Below the pieces are notes generated by a model. It saw nothing but the letters and a program-made list of their open reading frames with translations, had not been told where the DNA came from and did not search any database. Shown piece after piece: positions 54,352 through 62,572 of a stretch of DNA of 64,000 nucleotides. Position 1 is the stretch's first letter. Each line of letters opens with the position of its first letter. The stretch is from Pelagibacter sp047722505 (GTDB lineage Bacteria; Pseudomonadota; Alphaproteobacteria; Pelagibacterales; Pelagibacteraceae): positions 434,001 through 498,000 of the forward strand of contig NZ_CP159814.1 of NCBI RefSeq assembly GCF_047722505.1, written 5' to 3'. Both the position numbers and the translations under genes were made by a program.

Positions 54352-55946
54352 TAGTTGGTTAGTATCATATCAGCACCTTTTTCGGCAATCATTATTGTAG
54401 GAGCATTAGTATTACCAGAGGTGATATTGGGCATTATAGAAGCATCAATCACTCTTAAATTTTTTATTCCATGAACTTTTAATTGTTCATCAACAACAGC
54501 CATATCATCTTGACCCATTTTACATGTTCCAACTGGATGAAATATTGTTTGAGCATAATCTGCTGCTGCTTTCAAAATATCTTCATCTTCTGTTAAATGA
54601 GGTCCTGGGCGATATTCTTTGGGGCTAAATTTTTTGAAAGTCTCAGATTCTAATACAATTTTTCTTGTTAATTTAAGACCAGCTGCTGCTATTCTTCTAT
54701 CTTCAGACGTTGATAGGTAATTCATTTTCACTTTTGCATATACTCTAGAATCTTTATCTACAATGTTCACATGACCTCTGCTTGTTGGTCTTATGTTTGA
54801 AACAGTAGGGGTGAAAGCATGAAAGTCATGGTTTTTAGTGGCACCCAAGGTATCCATACTCATTGGTTGAACATGCCATTGCAAATCTGGCATTTCTAAA
54901 GAGGAATCACTTTTAGCAAACATGCCAAGCTGGCTTGCTCCTATGGTCATAGGACCGCTTCTATTAAATACATATTCTAATCCAATCAATAGCTTACCAA
55001 ATAAACTATTAATTTTTTTATTAAGAGATTTTATATTTTGTATTTTGTATATTGGTCTAAACATTAAGTGGTCTTGTAAATTTTCACCAACTCCTTTTAA
55101 TTCATGAACCATTTCAATTCCAAGTTTTTTTAATTTTTCTGAATTTCCTATTCCTGAGACTTGTAATAATTGAGGAGAACCAATTGCTCCTGAAGATAAG
55201 ATGATTTCTTTATTTGCACTTACAGTAAATAATTTATTTTCCATCCAAAACTCAACTTCTTTAGCAACTTTATTTTCAAAGTTAATTTTCTTAACATGAG
55301 CTTTTGTAATTATTCTTAAATTAGGTCTTTTTTTTACAGGATTTAAATAACCAACTGCGGTGCTACATCTAAATCCATTTTTTACTGTTACCTGATAGTA
55401 GCCAGATCCGTGATTGTCACCTTTGTTAAAATCTTTTGTTTTTGGGACACCAAACTCTTCAGCAGCATTTTGAAATTCATCTAGTAATGGTAGATGCATT
55501 CTTTGGTTGGATATGGACAGAGGTCCATCAGTACCATGAAACTCATTTTTACCATCTTCTTGATTTTCTGCTTTTATAAAATAAGGTAAAACCTCATCCC
55601 AACTCCAACCTTTATTACCTAATTGTCTCCAAATATCGTAATCTTTATTTTGTCCTCTAATATATAATAATCCATTTATAGAAGAACTACCCCCAAGAGT
55701 TTTGCCTCTAGGATATCTTATAGATCTATTATTCATTGTTTCATCAGGTTCTGTATTGTAACACCAATCTACATTTGGATTATGCATTGTTTTAAAATAA
55801 CCAACAGGAATATGTATCCAGGGGTAATTATCCTTACCGCCTGCCTCAATTAAGAGAACTTTGTTTTTTGGATTTTCTGAAAGTCTGTTCGCTAAAACAC
55901 ATCCAGCCGATCCAGCTCCAATAATGATGTAGTCAAAATTATCCAT
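54351..55946 (-). CDS. GMC-family FAD oxidoreductase (choline dehydrogenase-like)
   Basis: A 531-residue glucose-methanol-choline oxidoreductase. The N-terminal dinucleotide motif DYIIIGAGSAGCVLANRLSE, the GMC signatures PRGKTLGGSSSINGLLYIRGQ-region and GAIGSPQLLQVSGIG, and C-terminal active-site His in FHPVGTCKMG are intact. It resembles BetA and related alcohol dehydrogenases but no betB or transporter is beside it, so the alcohol substrate is open. First gene of a six-gene leftward run. Confidence 0.88.
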   Translation of the reverse strand: MDNFDYIIIGAGSAGCVLANRLSENPKNKVLLIEAGGKDNYPWIHIPVGYFKTMHNPNVDWCYNTEPDETMNNRSIRYPRGKTLGGSSSINGLLYIRGQNKDYDIWRQLGNKGWSWDEVLPYFIKAENQEDGKNEFHGTDGPLSISNQRMHLPLLDEFQNAAEEFGVPKTKDFNKGDNHGSGYYQVTVKNGFRCSTAVGYLNPVKKRPNLRIITKAHVKKINFENKVAKEVEFWMENKLFTVSANKEIILSSGAIGSPQLLQVSGIGNSEKLKKLGIEMVHELKGVGENLQDHLMFRPIYKIQNIKSLNKKINSLFGKLLIGLEYVFNRSGPMTIGASQLGMFAKSDSSLEMPDLQWHVQPMSMDTLGATKNHDFHAFTPTVSNIRPTSRGHVNIVDKDSRVYAKVKMNYLSTSEDRRIAAAGLKLTRKIVLESETFKKFSPKEYRPGPHLTEDEDILKAAADYAQTIFHPVGTCKMGQDDMAVVDEQLKVHGIKNLRVIDASIMPNITSGNTNAPTIMIAEKGADMILTN

Positions 55947-56034
55947 ATATATTTTTATAAATTAATTTTTATTAATAATCTAATAATATCTAGAAAATCA
56001 TATTTATTTCTGATAATTGAACAACTACAAAATA

Positions 56035-56796
56035 ATGAAAAAAATATTAATACTTATATGCATAATTTTTTTATCTTTATCATTATCATTTCAAGTTCAG
56101 TCTGTTGAAATTGAAATTATCAATGATAAGCCTGGTACGGGAAAAAAGATTATAAGACATTCATGGGTTCAGCTTGAATACACAGGCTCATTTGAAAATG
56201 GGAAAGTTTTTGATACTAATGTCGGTAAGGATAGACCTTTAGTAGTGCAAATGAGTATGAAAGAGGTAATTCCTGGCTTTGAACAAGGAATAATAGGAAC
56301 TACTAAAGGGACTAAAAGAAAGATTAAAATTCCTGCTGAATTAGCTTATGGAGTAAAAGGTGGTGGAGATATTATACCACCTAATACAGATCTGATATTT
56401 GAATTTGAAGTAATTGACGTTTTAGATCCTAGTTATAAATCAGTTTCATCAGATGAATTAATAGACATGATTGAAAATAATGCTGTAGCACTTGATATTA
56501 GAACGGAAGAAGAGTGGGATAAAACAGGTGTTATCAAAGGTTCATTCCCAGAAACTGCCTTTGATAAAAATGGTAAATTTCAAGTTTATGTAATGGATAA
56601 AATTAGAGCATTAGCTGCTGCTCAATCTCAAAATGTTAATCTGATTTTTATAAGTCATGATGGAGAAACGGCATCAATGTTAGCAAATTCATTTTCTGAA
56701 GATCTTGGTTTTACAAATGTCTCTGTACTTGAGGGTGGTATACTTCAGTGGTTAAAAGAGAGTAAAAAATTATTTTCACACAAAAAAGATTATTAG
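56035..56796 (+). CDS. Secreted FKBP-type peptidyl-prolyl isomerase fused to a degenerate rhodanese domain
   Basis: Starting at ATG 56035 (a TTG at 56017 is less likely) gives a signal peptide MKKILILICIIFLSLSLSFQ followed by an FKBP domain (about 30-121; VQLEYTGSFENGKVFD, VIPGFEQGI, AYGVKGGGDIIPPNTDL) and a rhodanese-like domain (about 127-245; ALDIRTEEEW, VLEGGILQWL). At the rhodanese active-site loop the catalytic Cys is replaced by Ser207 (IFISHDGETAS), so sulfur transfer is unlikely. Probably a periplasmic folding factor with a binding domain. Convergent with the HxlR gene, 2-base gap. Confidence 0.85.
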   Translation: MKKILILICIIFLSLSLSFQVQSVEIEIINDKPGTGKKIIRHSWVQLEYTGSFENGKVFDTNVGKDRPLVVQMSMKEVIPGFEQGIIGTTKGTKRKIKIPAELAYGVKGGGDIIPPNTDLIFEFEVIDVLDPSYKSVSSDELIDMIENNAVALDIRTEEEWDKTGVIKGSFPETAFDKNGKFQVYVMDKIRALAAAQSQNVNLIFISHDGETASMLANSFSEDLGFTNVSVLEGGILQWLKESKKLFSHKKDY

Positions 56797-56798
56797 TT

Positions 56799-57230
56799 TT
56801 AAATTTTTATTTTACCTTTTTTGATCAAAAATTTTATTTGTTTTAGAGTGAGTTCATTTTTATATAATTCTATAAGCTCTTGATATTTAGACTTTAACTG
56901 CAGAGTATTTTCTTTTTTATTTACGGATCCCCATTTAATAAGTGGTTTTAAGAAAATATCTGTAGATTTTCCGTATTCTGTTAAAGAGTATTCAACGTGA
57001 GGAAGATTACTTTTAAAAACTTTTCTTTTAATTAATGAATTAATTTCCATTACTTTTAATTCTTTGGATAGACTCTGTGATGTAATTAATTTGAGTGCCT
57101 TTTTTAATTCTCCAAAACGCATTTCACCATAAGTTAATTTCTCAATAATTTGAATTTTCCATTTTCCGTTTAATATAGAAAGTGCTTTCATTAAATGATT
57201 GCTGTCAGTATAGTTTGTTTTTGCTTTCAT
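56799..57230 (-). CDS. HxlR-family winged-helix transcriptional regulator
   Basis: A 143-residue regulator. ILNGKWKIQIIEKLTYGEMRFGELKKAL (positions about 18-45, abbreviated signature GKWK...RFGELKK) and the wing LPHVEYSLTEYGKS identify HxlR. No partner domain. It is divergent from the SDR-aldehyde dehydrogenase-TRAP cluster across 114 bases, the usual placement of a local regulator, and the promoter candidate for that cluster lies just in front of its own start. Confidence 0.88.
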   Translation of the reverse strand: MKAKTNYTDSNHLMKALSILNGKWKIQIIEKLTYGEMRFGELKKALKLITSQSLSKELKVMEINSLIKRKVFKSNLPHVEYSLTEYGKSTDIFLKPLIKWGSVNKKENTLQLKSKYQELIELYKNELTLKQIKFLIKKGKIKI

Positions 57231-57241
57231 GGTATATATTT

Positions 57242-57269
57242 TTGACTAGTATATTAAAAATTATACAAT
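57242..57269 (+). promoter_or_regulatory. Candidate sigma70 promoter of the SDR-ALDH-TRAP cluster
   Basis: TTGACT (57242-57247) and TACAAT (57264-57269), each one base off consensus, with a 16-base spacer. An ACTAGT palindrome overlaps the -35 box and could be part of an HxlR site. Leader to the SDR start would be about 70 bases. Confidence 0.45.
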
Positions 57270-57344
57270 AATAAATAAAAAAGACTTGGATTAAATTAAA
57301 AAAAGGAATATTTTTAAAATATTAATAAAACTATAAATAATTAT

Positions 57345-58127
57345 ATGAAATTAAAAAATAGAATTGCAATTATAACAGGTGGTGGAAAAGGAATTGGAGC
57401 AGAGCTTTCATTAAAATTAGCAAGCGAAGGTGCAAAAATTATTATTGCTGAGATGGATGTTCCAAATGGAGAGCGCACTGCTAAAAAAATTAGAGAAAAC
57501 AATGGAGAAGCTATTGTAATTAAAACAAATGTTGCTGATGAAGATAGTGTGAATAATATGGCAAATGAAGCAATTAACGTATTTGGTAAAATAGATATTT
57601 TAATTAACAATGCAGGGACAAGACATATTAATAATATATTGGATCATACTAAGCAGCAGTGGGATGATATGTTAAGTGTAAATCTTACTGGGCCATACCT
57701 ATGTTGTAAGGCAGTTATTCCACATATGATTAAAGGTGGAAAGGGAAAGATTATAAATTTTGGTTCCATAGCAAGTTTCATGGGTAGACCAGATCGTGTA
57801 GCTTATGTTGCAGCTAAAACTGGCGTTCTAGGCTTAACAAGAGCCCTAGCGGTTGATTTAACCGGTAAAAATATAAATATAAATACTATTTGTCCTGGAT
57901 TGATCTCAACCCCTTTTAACCAAAAGTTTGCAGAAGATCCTGAGCTAGGAGAAGTTTGGGGTAAAGAAACTATAGTAGGACGTTGGGGTAAGCCATCTGA
58001 TATTGCTGGTGCTGCTATATTTCTCTCTAGTGATGACTCAGACTTTATTAATGGTTCTGAAATTAAAATTGATGGTGGATGGTTAGCAGCTAAGACTCGA
58101 AAAGGAGAAATAACCAATAATGAGTGA
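57345..58127 (+). CDS. Short-chain dehydrogenase/reductase
   Basis: A 260-residue classical SDR: TGGGKGIGAE (about 11-20), NNAGTR, Ser in NFGSIASF, YVAAK active site and NTICPGLISTPF. Resembles sugar or hydroxy-acid dehydrogenases. It is first in the run SDR, aldehyde dehydrogenase, 3-hydroxyacid dehydrogenase, TRAP transporter, so it probably oxidises the imported alcohol or hydroxy compound. Overlaps the aldehyde dehydrogenase gene by 8 bases. Confidence 0.88.
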   Translation: MKLKNRIAIITGGGKGIGAELSLKLASEGAKIIIAEMDVPNGERTAKKIRENNGEAIVIKTNVADEDSVNNMANEAINVFGKIDILINNAGTRHINNILDHTKQQWDDMLSVNLTGPYLCCKAVIPHMIKGGKGKIINFGSIASFMGRPDRVAYVAAKTGVLGLTRALAVDLTGKNININTICPGLISTPFNQKFAEDPELGEVWGKETIVGRWGKPSDIAGAAIFLSSDDSDFINGSEIKIDGGWLAAKTRKGEITNNE

Positions 58128-59637
58128 TTTTAAAAATAATTTAGAATTAGCATTAGGTAATGCAAAAAGACTTTCTAATAAAATTTTAATAGATGGAAAG
58201 TTAGTTTCTGCAAAAGCTTCAGAAAAAATTAAAGTAATCAATCCAAGCACAGGTGAAACAATTGGAGAAGCTCCACAATGTGATAAGAATGATGTTAACA
58301 CAGCAGTAGATTCTGCAGAAAAAGCTTTTCATAAATGGAAAAAAATTCCAGCTCGTGAAAGAGGAAAGATGATGATTGCTGCAGCAAGAAAACTTGAAGA
58401 AAAAAGAAATGAAATTGAAACTTTGTTAGCTTTAGATACTGGTAATGCTCTTAGAACTCAAGCTACACCAGAAACAGCAGCATCAATTGAATTAACCCAT
58501 ATGTTTGCTGGACTAGCAGGTGAAATAAAAGGTGAAAATTATCCACCAAATATTCCAAACACAATTCATTATACAACCAAAGATCCAATTGGAGTTGTTT
58601 GTGCAATTATTCCTTGGAACGCTCCTTTATTTTTAACTGTTGCAAAAATTGCACCAGCCATTGTAGCAGGAAATACTGTAGTGTTAAAAACTGCTGAGCA
58701 AGCACCACTTTGTGCTTTATTCTTATGTGAAATATTACAACAAGAACTTCCTCCAGGAGTATTAAACGTCATTTCAGGTTATGGAGAAGAGTGTGGCGAA
58801 CCATTAATTGATCATCCCAAGGTTAGAAAGGTTACTTTTACAGGTTCGTTTTCTGTTGGAAAAATTATTGCGATGAAGGCTGCTCCAAAATTATGTCCGG
58901 TTACATTGGAATTAGGTGGAAAAAACCCAAATATTATAATGAGTGATGCTGACTTAGATATAGCAATACCAGGTGTAATTGATGGTATGAGGTATACTCG
59001 TCAAGGACAAGCATGCACCGCTGGATCAAGAGTTTATATACATGAAAAAATTTATGATAAAGTTTTAGAAGGTGTGGTTTCTAAGTTGAGCAAACTTAAG
59101 ATGGGGAACGCACTTGATAGTAAATCTGATATTGGCGCAATAATATCTGATGAACAGCTCAAAAGAACCTTACATTATATGGATATTGCTAAAAAAACAT
59201 CATCAGCCAAGGTTTTGCATGGTGGCAATCAACCTAAAGGAGGAGATTATAAGGAAGGATTCTTTTATGAGCCAACTTTATTGTCAGGGGTTCCTGTAGA
59301 ATCTCCTGTATGTCAAGAAGAGGTATTTGGGCCTGTTGCTTGCGCAATTCCATTTAAGAGTTTTGATGAAGTTATGAAGAGCGCTAACGATACACCTTTT
59401 GGTTTATCAGCAGTTTTATGGACTCAAAACCTATCTAGAGCATTGCAATTTGTAGATGAGATTGAAGCTGGCTTTGTTCAGGTAAATCAATGTGTTGCTC
59501 CAAGAGCCAATGTTTCTTATGGAGGAATTAAAATGAGTGGCCTAGGTAAGGAGTATGCTTTTGATAGCATGATTAACCACTTCACACAAAGTAAAACAGT
59601 TTTAATTAATAGAGGCAAATCAAATTTAGATGACTAA
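58120..59637 (+). CDS. NAD(P)-dependent aldehyde dehydrogenase
   Basis: A 505-residue ALDH with PWNAPLF, Glu in TLELGGKNPN, the catalytic Cys in GQACTAGSR, and EEVFGPV plus GGIKMSGLGKE near the C-terminus; all key residues are present. The family is broad (betaine-, semialdehyde- or lactaldehyde-type); the clustered SDR and 3-hydroxyisobutyrate dehydrogenase-like genes suggest a semialdehyde. Overlaps both neighbours by 8 bases (ATGAGTGA and ATGACTAA junctions). Confidence 0.93.
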   Translation: MSDFKNNLELALGNAKRLSNKILIDGKLVSAKASEKIKVINPSTGETIGEAPQCDKNDVNTAVDSAEKAFHKWKKIPARERGKMMIAAARKLEEKRNEIETLLALDTGNALRTQATPETAASIELTHMFAGLAGEIKGENYPPNIPNTIHYTTKDPIGVVCAIIPWNAPLFLTVAKIAPAIVAGNTVVLKTAEQAPLCALFLCEILQQELPPGVLNVISGYGEECGEPLIDHPKVRKVTFTGSFSVGKIIAMKAAPKLCPVTLELGGKNPNIIMSDADLDIAIPGVIDGMRYTRQGQACTAGSRVYIHEKIYDKVLEGVVSKLSKLKMGNALDSKSDIGAIISDEQLKRTLHYMDIAKKTSSAKVLHGGNQPKGGDYKEGFFYEPTLLSGVPVESPVCQEEVFGPVACAIPFKSFDEVMKSANDTPFGLSAVLWTQNLSRALQFVDEIEAGFVQVNQCVAPRANVSYGGIKMSGLGKEYAFDSMINHFTQSKTVLINRGKSNLDD

Positions 59638-60556
59638 TCACATTGCATTTATAGGTGTTGGAAATATGGGAAACCCTATGGCTAATCAATTAGTAAAAGC
59701 TGGCAAAGAAGTAAAAGCTTTTGATGTTTCGCCAGAGGTAATAAAAATTGCAAAAGAGGCAGGTTTAAATGTTGTATCCACTATTGATGAATTATTAGAT
59801 GGTGCCAGTACTGTTATATCCATGCTACCAGAAGGCAAACATGTTCGATCTCTTTATTTAGGAGACAAAGGAATATTAAATAAAATTCCAAAAGAATGCT
59901 TGATAATTGATTGCTCAACAATTGATATTGAGACTTCTTTAGAACTAGGTAATGAATCAAAAAAACTTGGAATTAAAATGATAGATGCACCAGTTACTGG
60001 TGGTGTGATGGGAGCAAGAATTGGAAAATTAAATTTTTTAGTTGGTGGAAGTGATGAAGCTGTAGCATTAGCAAAACCTTTATTTGATATTATGGGACAA
60101 AAAATTTTACATGCAGGCGCTCAAGGCAGTGGAGTAGGAGTAAAAATCTGTAACAATATGTCTTTAGGAATTTCTATGATAGCAGCATCTGAATCTTTAA
60201 TGTTAGCTAAAAGATTAAAAATGGATATTAAAAAAGTTCATGAAATAATAAAAGCAGCTTCAGGAAATAATTGGGCTATGACTAATTATACACCTTTACC
60301 AAATCTTACTGATGGAGTTCCTTCAAATAATAAATACCGACCAGGTTTTACAGCAGCAATGATGAGGAAGGATTTAAGATTAGCCATGGATGCTGCACAG
60401 TCTGTTGATGCATCAACACCTTTAGGTAAAGCTGCTTTAGAAATTTTTTCAAAATTCTGTGATGAAGGTGATAGTGATACTGACTATTCAGGCATATCTA
60501 AAATGATTGGTGGTGCTGCTTGGAATTACCCATTTGATCCAAAGGGAAATAAATAA
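59630..60556 (+). CDS. 3-hydroxyisobutyrate dehydrogenase-family beta-hydroxyacid dehydrogenase
   Basis: A 308-residue protein: NAD motif FIGVGNMGNPMANQL at the start, substrate motif DAPVTGGVMGARIG (about 120-133) and the catalytic Lys in GVGVKICNNM (about 171-180). Fits MmsB / GarR / tartronate semialdehyde reductase group; the ALDH beside it fits the interconversion of a 3-hydroxyacid and semialdehyde. Ends before a 179-base intergenic region leading to dctP. Confidence 0.88.
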   Translation: MTNHIAFIGVGNMGNPMANQLVKAGKEVKAFDVSPEVIKIAKEAGLNVVSTIDELLDGASTVISMLPEGKHVRSLYLGDKGILNKIPKECLIIDCSTIDIETSLELGNESKKLGIKMIDAPVTGGVMGARIGKLNFLVGGSDEAVALAKPLFDIMGQKILHAGAQGSGVGVKICNNMSLGISMIAASESLMLAKRLKMDIKKVHEIIKAASGNNWAMTNYTPLPNLTDGVPSNNKYRPGFTAAMMRKDLRLAMDAAQSVDASTPLGKAALEIFSKFCDEGDSDTDYSGISKMIGGAAWNYPFDPKGNK

Positions 60557-60722
60557 AATTTTATTTATTAAATAACTTAACAGTATAAAAAGCATACCAA
60601 TAAGTTTGTATAACCATAATAAACCACAGGTTGTATCTTTGATGCTTACATTATTTAAAGTTTTACTTTTCACTCACAATAATGTTTATTTCTAGTCTTA
60701 TTAAGACTTAATAAAAAAAACA

Positions 60723-60730
60723 GAGAGGGA
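60723..60730 (+). promoter_or_regulatory. Strong Shine-Dalgarno for dctP
   Basis: GAGAGGGA lies 5 bases upstream of the dctP ATG at 60736. The 179-base region before it (60557-60735) shows no ORF; it holds a short 6-base dyad AGTCTT/AAGACT at 60694-60708 without a T tract and no clear promoter. Confidence 0.6.
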
Positions 60731-60735
60731 AAAAC

Positions 60736-61827
60736 ATGAAAAAAATCACATCATTGATTTTAAGTTTAGTTTTTGCAGTATCTATTATTGCTTCTGCTTC
60801 AGCTAAAACTTTAAAAATACAAATGACCTTTCCAAAAACTTCTTATGATGCACAAATCGTAGGAATGTGGGCTGATAGAGTTACTGGCCTTACTGGTGGT
60901 TCATTAAAATTTGAACTTCTAGGTGCTGGAGAAGTTGTAGGTGTTAAAGAAACATTAGAAGCTGTTGACAAGGGTCTTGTTGATGGTGGTGCTGCTTGGA
61001 CTCACTATTGGTCTAATTATCACCCTGCTGCAATGTTATTTGGTTCGCCAGTTGCAGGTGGTGGTATTGGTTTAAGTACTAAATCTTGGTTGGCTTGGTA
61101 TTTTGATAACGGTGGAAAAGCTTTATATGATCAACTATGGGACGAAATGGGGATGAACATAAAAGGTTTTGTTATGGCATCTTCTGGTCCAGAAGCTTTA
61201 GGTTGGTTTAAAGAGCCGATCAACAGTATGGCTGATTTCAGAAAATACAGATTCAGAACTCCTCCGGGAATTCCTGGTCAAACATACAAAGACATTGGTG
61301 TTGCATCAGTTTCAATGGGTGGTGGAGATATTCTGCCAGCACTTGAAAAAGGAACAATCGATGCTGCTGAATGGTGTTGTCCAAAACCAGATCTAGTATT
61401 TGGTTTCCAAAAGGTATTAAAAAATTACTACCTTCAGGGCTTACACCAAAACGTTGTAAATGGAGACGTGTTCTTCAACAAGGATGTTTACAATAAGCTA
61501 TCTAAGCAAGAGAAATATGCAATGGAAATTGCTTCTGAAGCGATGATAACTAGAAACATTACAAACAGAGCTGTTGAAAATGGAAAAGCGTTGATTGAAT
61601 TAACTACCAAACATGGTGTTATACTTCATGATACTCCAGCTGATTACTTTGTTGAATATATGGCTGCTGCTAAAGCTACTATTCTAAAGAACTCAAAAGA
61701 AAATGCGTTCTTTGATAAAGTATACAAGCACATGACTGCTCACGCAAAAATCGTAGTACCTTTTATTGCTCAAATGGAAACATCTGATGCATCAATTGGA
61801 ACTGCATTTGCAAAAGCGCAAAAGTAA
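60736..61827 (+). CDS. dctP: TRAP transporter solute-binding protein DctP
   Basis: A 363-residue periplasmic binding protein. The Sec signal peptide ends at about SASA (residue 22), followed by KIQMTFPKTS. The conserved arginine region YRFRTPPGIPGQ (about 173-184) would hold a carboxylate ligand and DAAEWCCPKPD resembles the TakP-type EW motif of the alpha-keto acid/mannitol-chloroaromatic subgroup. Substrate is probably a carboxylate. It is followed by a strong terminator before dctQ, suggesting higher expression than the membrane subunits. Confidence 0.92.
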   Translation: MKKITSLILSLVFAVSIIASASAKTLKIQMTFPKTSYDAQIVGMWADRVTGLTGGSLKFELLGAGEVVGVKETLEAVDKGLVDGGAAWTHYWSNYHPAAMLFGSPVAGGGIGLSTKSWLAWYFDNGGKALYDQLWDEMGMNIKGFVMASSGPEALGWFKEPINSMADFRKYRFRTPPGIPGQTYKDIGVASVSMGGGDILPALEKGTIDAAEWCCPKPDLVFGFQKVLKNYYLQGLHQNVVNGDVFFNKDVYNKLSKQEKYAMEIASEAMITRNITNRAVENGKALIELTTKHGVILHDTPADYFVEYMAAAKATILKNSKENAFFDKVYKHMTAHAKIVVPFIAQMETSDASIGTAFAKAQK

Positions 61828-61840
61828 ATAGATAATTTAA

Positions 61841-61875
61841 ACGGGGGCTTAATAATTTTAAGTCCCCGTTTTTTT
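61841..61875 (+). terminator. Intrinsic terminator / attenuator between dctP and dctQ
   Basis: 12-pair stem ACGGGGGCTTAA (61841-61852) with TTAAGTCCCCGT (61858-61869), one G-T pair, loop TAATT, then seven T. It is the clearest GC-rich hairpin in the window, 13 bases after the dctP stop. Confidence 0.88.
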
Positions 61876-61912
61876 AAATAAAAAATTTTAATCCAAGTTT
61901 CAAATCTATAAA

Positions 61913-62572
61913 ATGGTAAAAAATAAATCTCATTCTGCTGGTGTTAAAGAAACTTTAGATATTACAGATGAGTTAATAGCAGAGCGTCGAACTAGTTTAA
62001 AAATGCCTAAGGACATGACTCCTTGGATGGCAAAAACTATAGAGTTTATTGACCTTAACATGTTAAGAGTTGGTAAAATAGTTAGCTGGATGGTAATTCC
62101 TTTAATTTTTGCAATAACTTTTGAAGTTATTGGTAGACACTTTTTTAACAGACCAACCCTTTGGGCTTATGATATTACTAGAATGATTGCAGGAGCATTT
62201 TTTATGTTGGGTGCTGGTTACGCATTGTCAAAAGGCATTCATATAAGAGCTGACTTTTTATATAGAAATTGGAAAGTTAAAACTCAAGCAAAAGTAGACT
62301 TATTTTTATATTTGTTATTCTTCTTTCCAGGTTTCATAGTCTTTTTTTGGGTAAGCTTTGATTATGCTTATGCTTCTATCTGCGGTAAATTTACTTTAGC
62401 TGAATGCTTAGATGGAAAAGTTAGAATTCAAAGAGCAATGGATACCACTTGGATGCCAGTAATGTGGCCATTAAAAAGTTGCATGCCAATTGGAGCTTTT
62501 TTGTTATTAATTCAAGGGATATCGGAATTATTTAAAACATATTATGCGTTTGTTAAAGGTAGATGGCCATAA
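61913..62572 (+). CDS. dctQ: TRAP transporter small membrane subunit DctQ
   Basis: A 219-residue membrane protein with a charged N-terminus of about 50 residues and four hydrophobic segments; ITFEVIGRHFFNRPTLWAYDITR (seen as segments EVIGRHFFNRP and TRMIAG) is the DctQ signature. It anchors the DctP-DctM complex. Slightly longer than the minimal DctQ, like the TakQ group. Its stop overlaps the dctM ATG. Confidence 0.88.
   Translation: MVKNKSHSAGVKETLDITDELIAERRTSLKMPKDMTPWMAKTIEFIDLNMLRVGKIVSWMVIPLIFAITFEVIGRHFFNRPTLWAYDITRMIAGAFFMLGAGYALSKGIHIRADFLYRNWKVKTQAKVDLFLYLLFFFPGFIVFFWVSFDYAYASICGKFTLAECLDGKVRIQRAMDTTWMPVMWPLKSCMPIGAFLLLIQGISELFKTYYAFVKGRWP

Noticed and set aside
60694..60708. AGTCTT-ATT-AAGACT dyad upstream of dctP
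   Set aside because: Only six pairs, no T tract on the plus strand and no promoter to anchor it, so neither terminator nor operator can be claimed.
60557..60735. Riboswitch or small RNA before dctP
   Set aside because: No recognisable glycine, SAM or other conserved riboswitch core was seen in this 179-base region.
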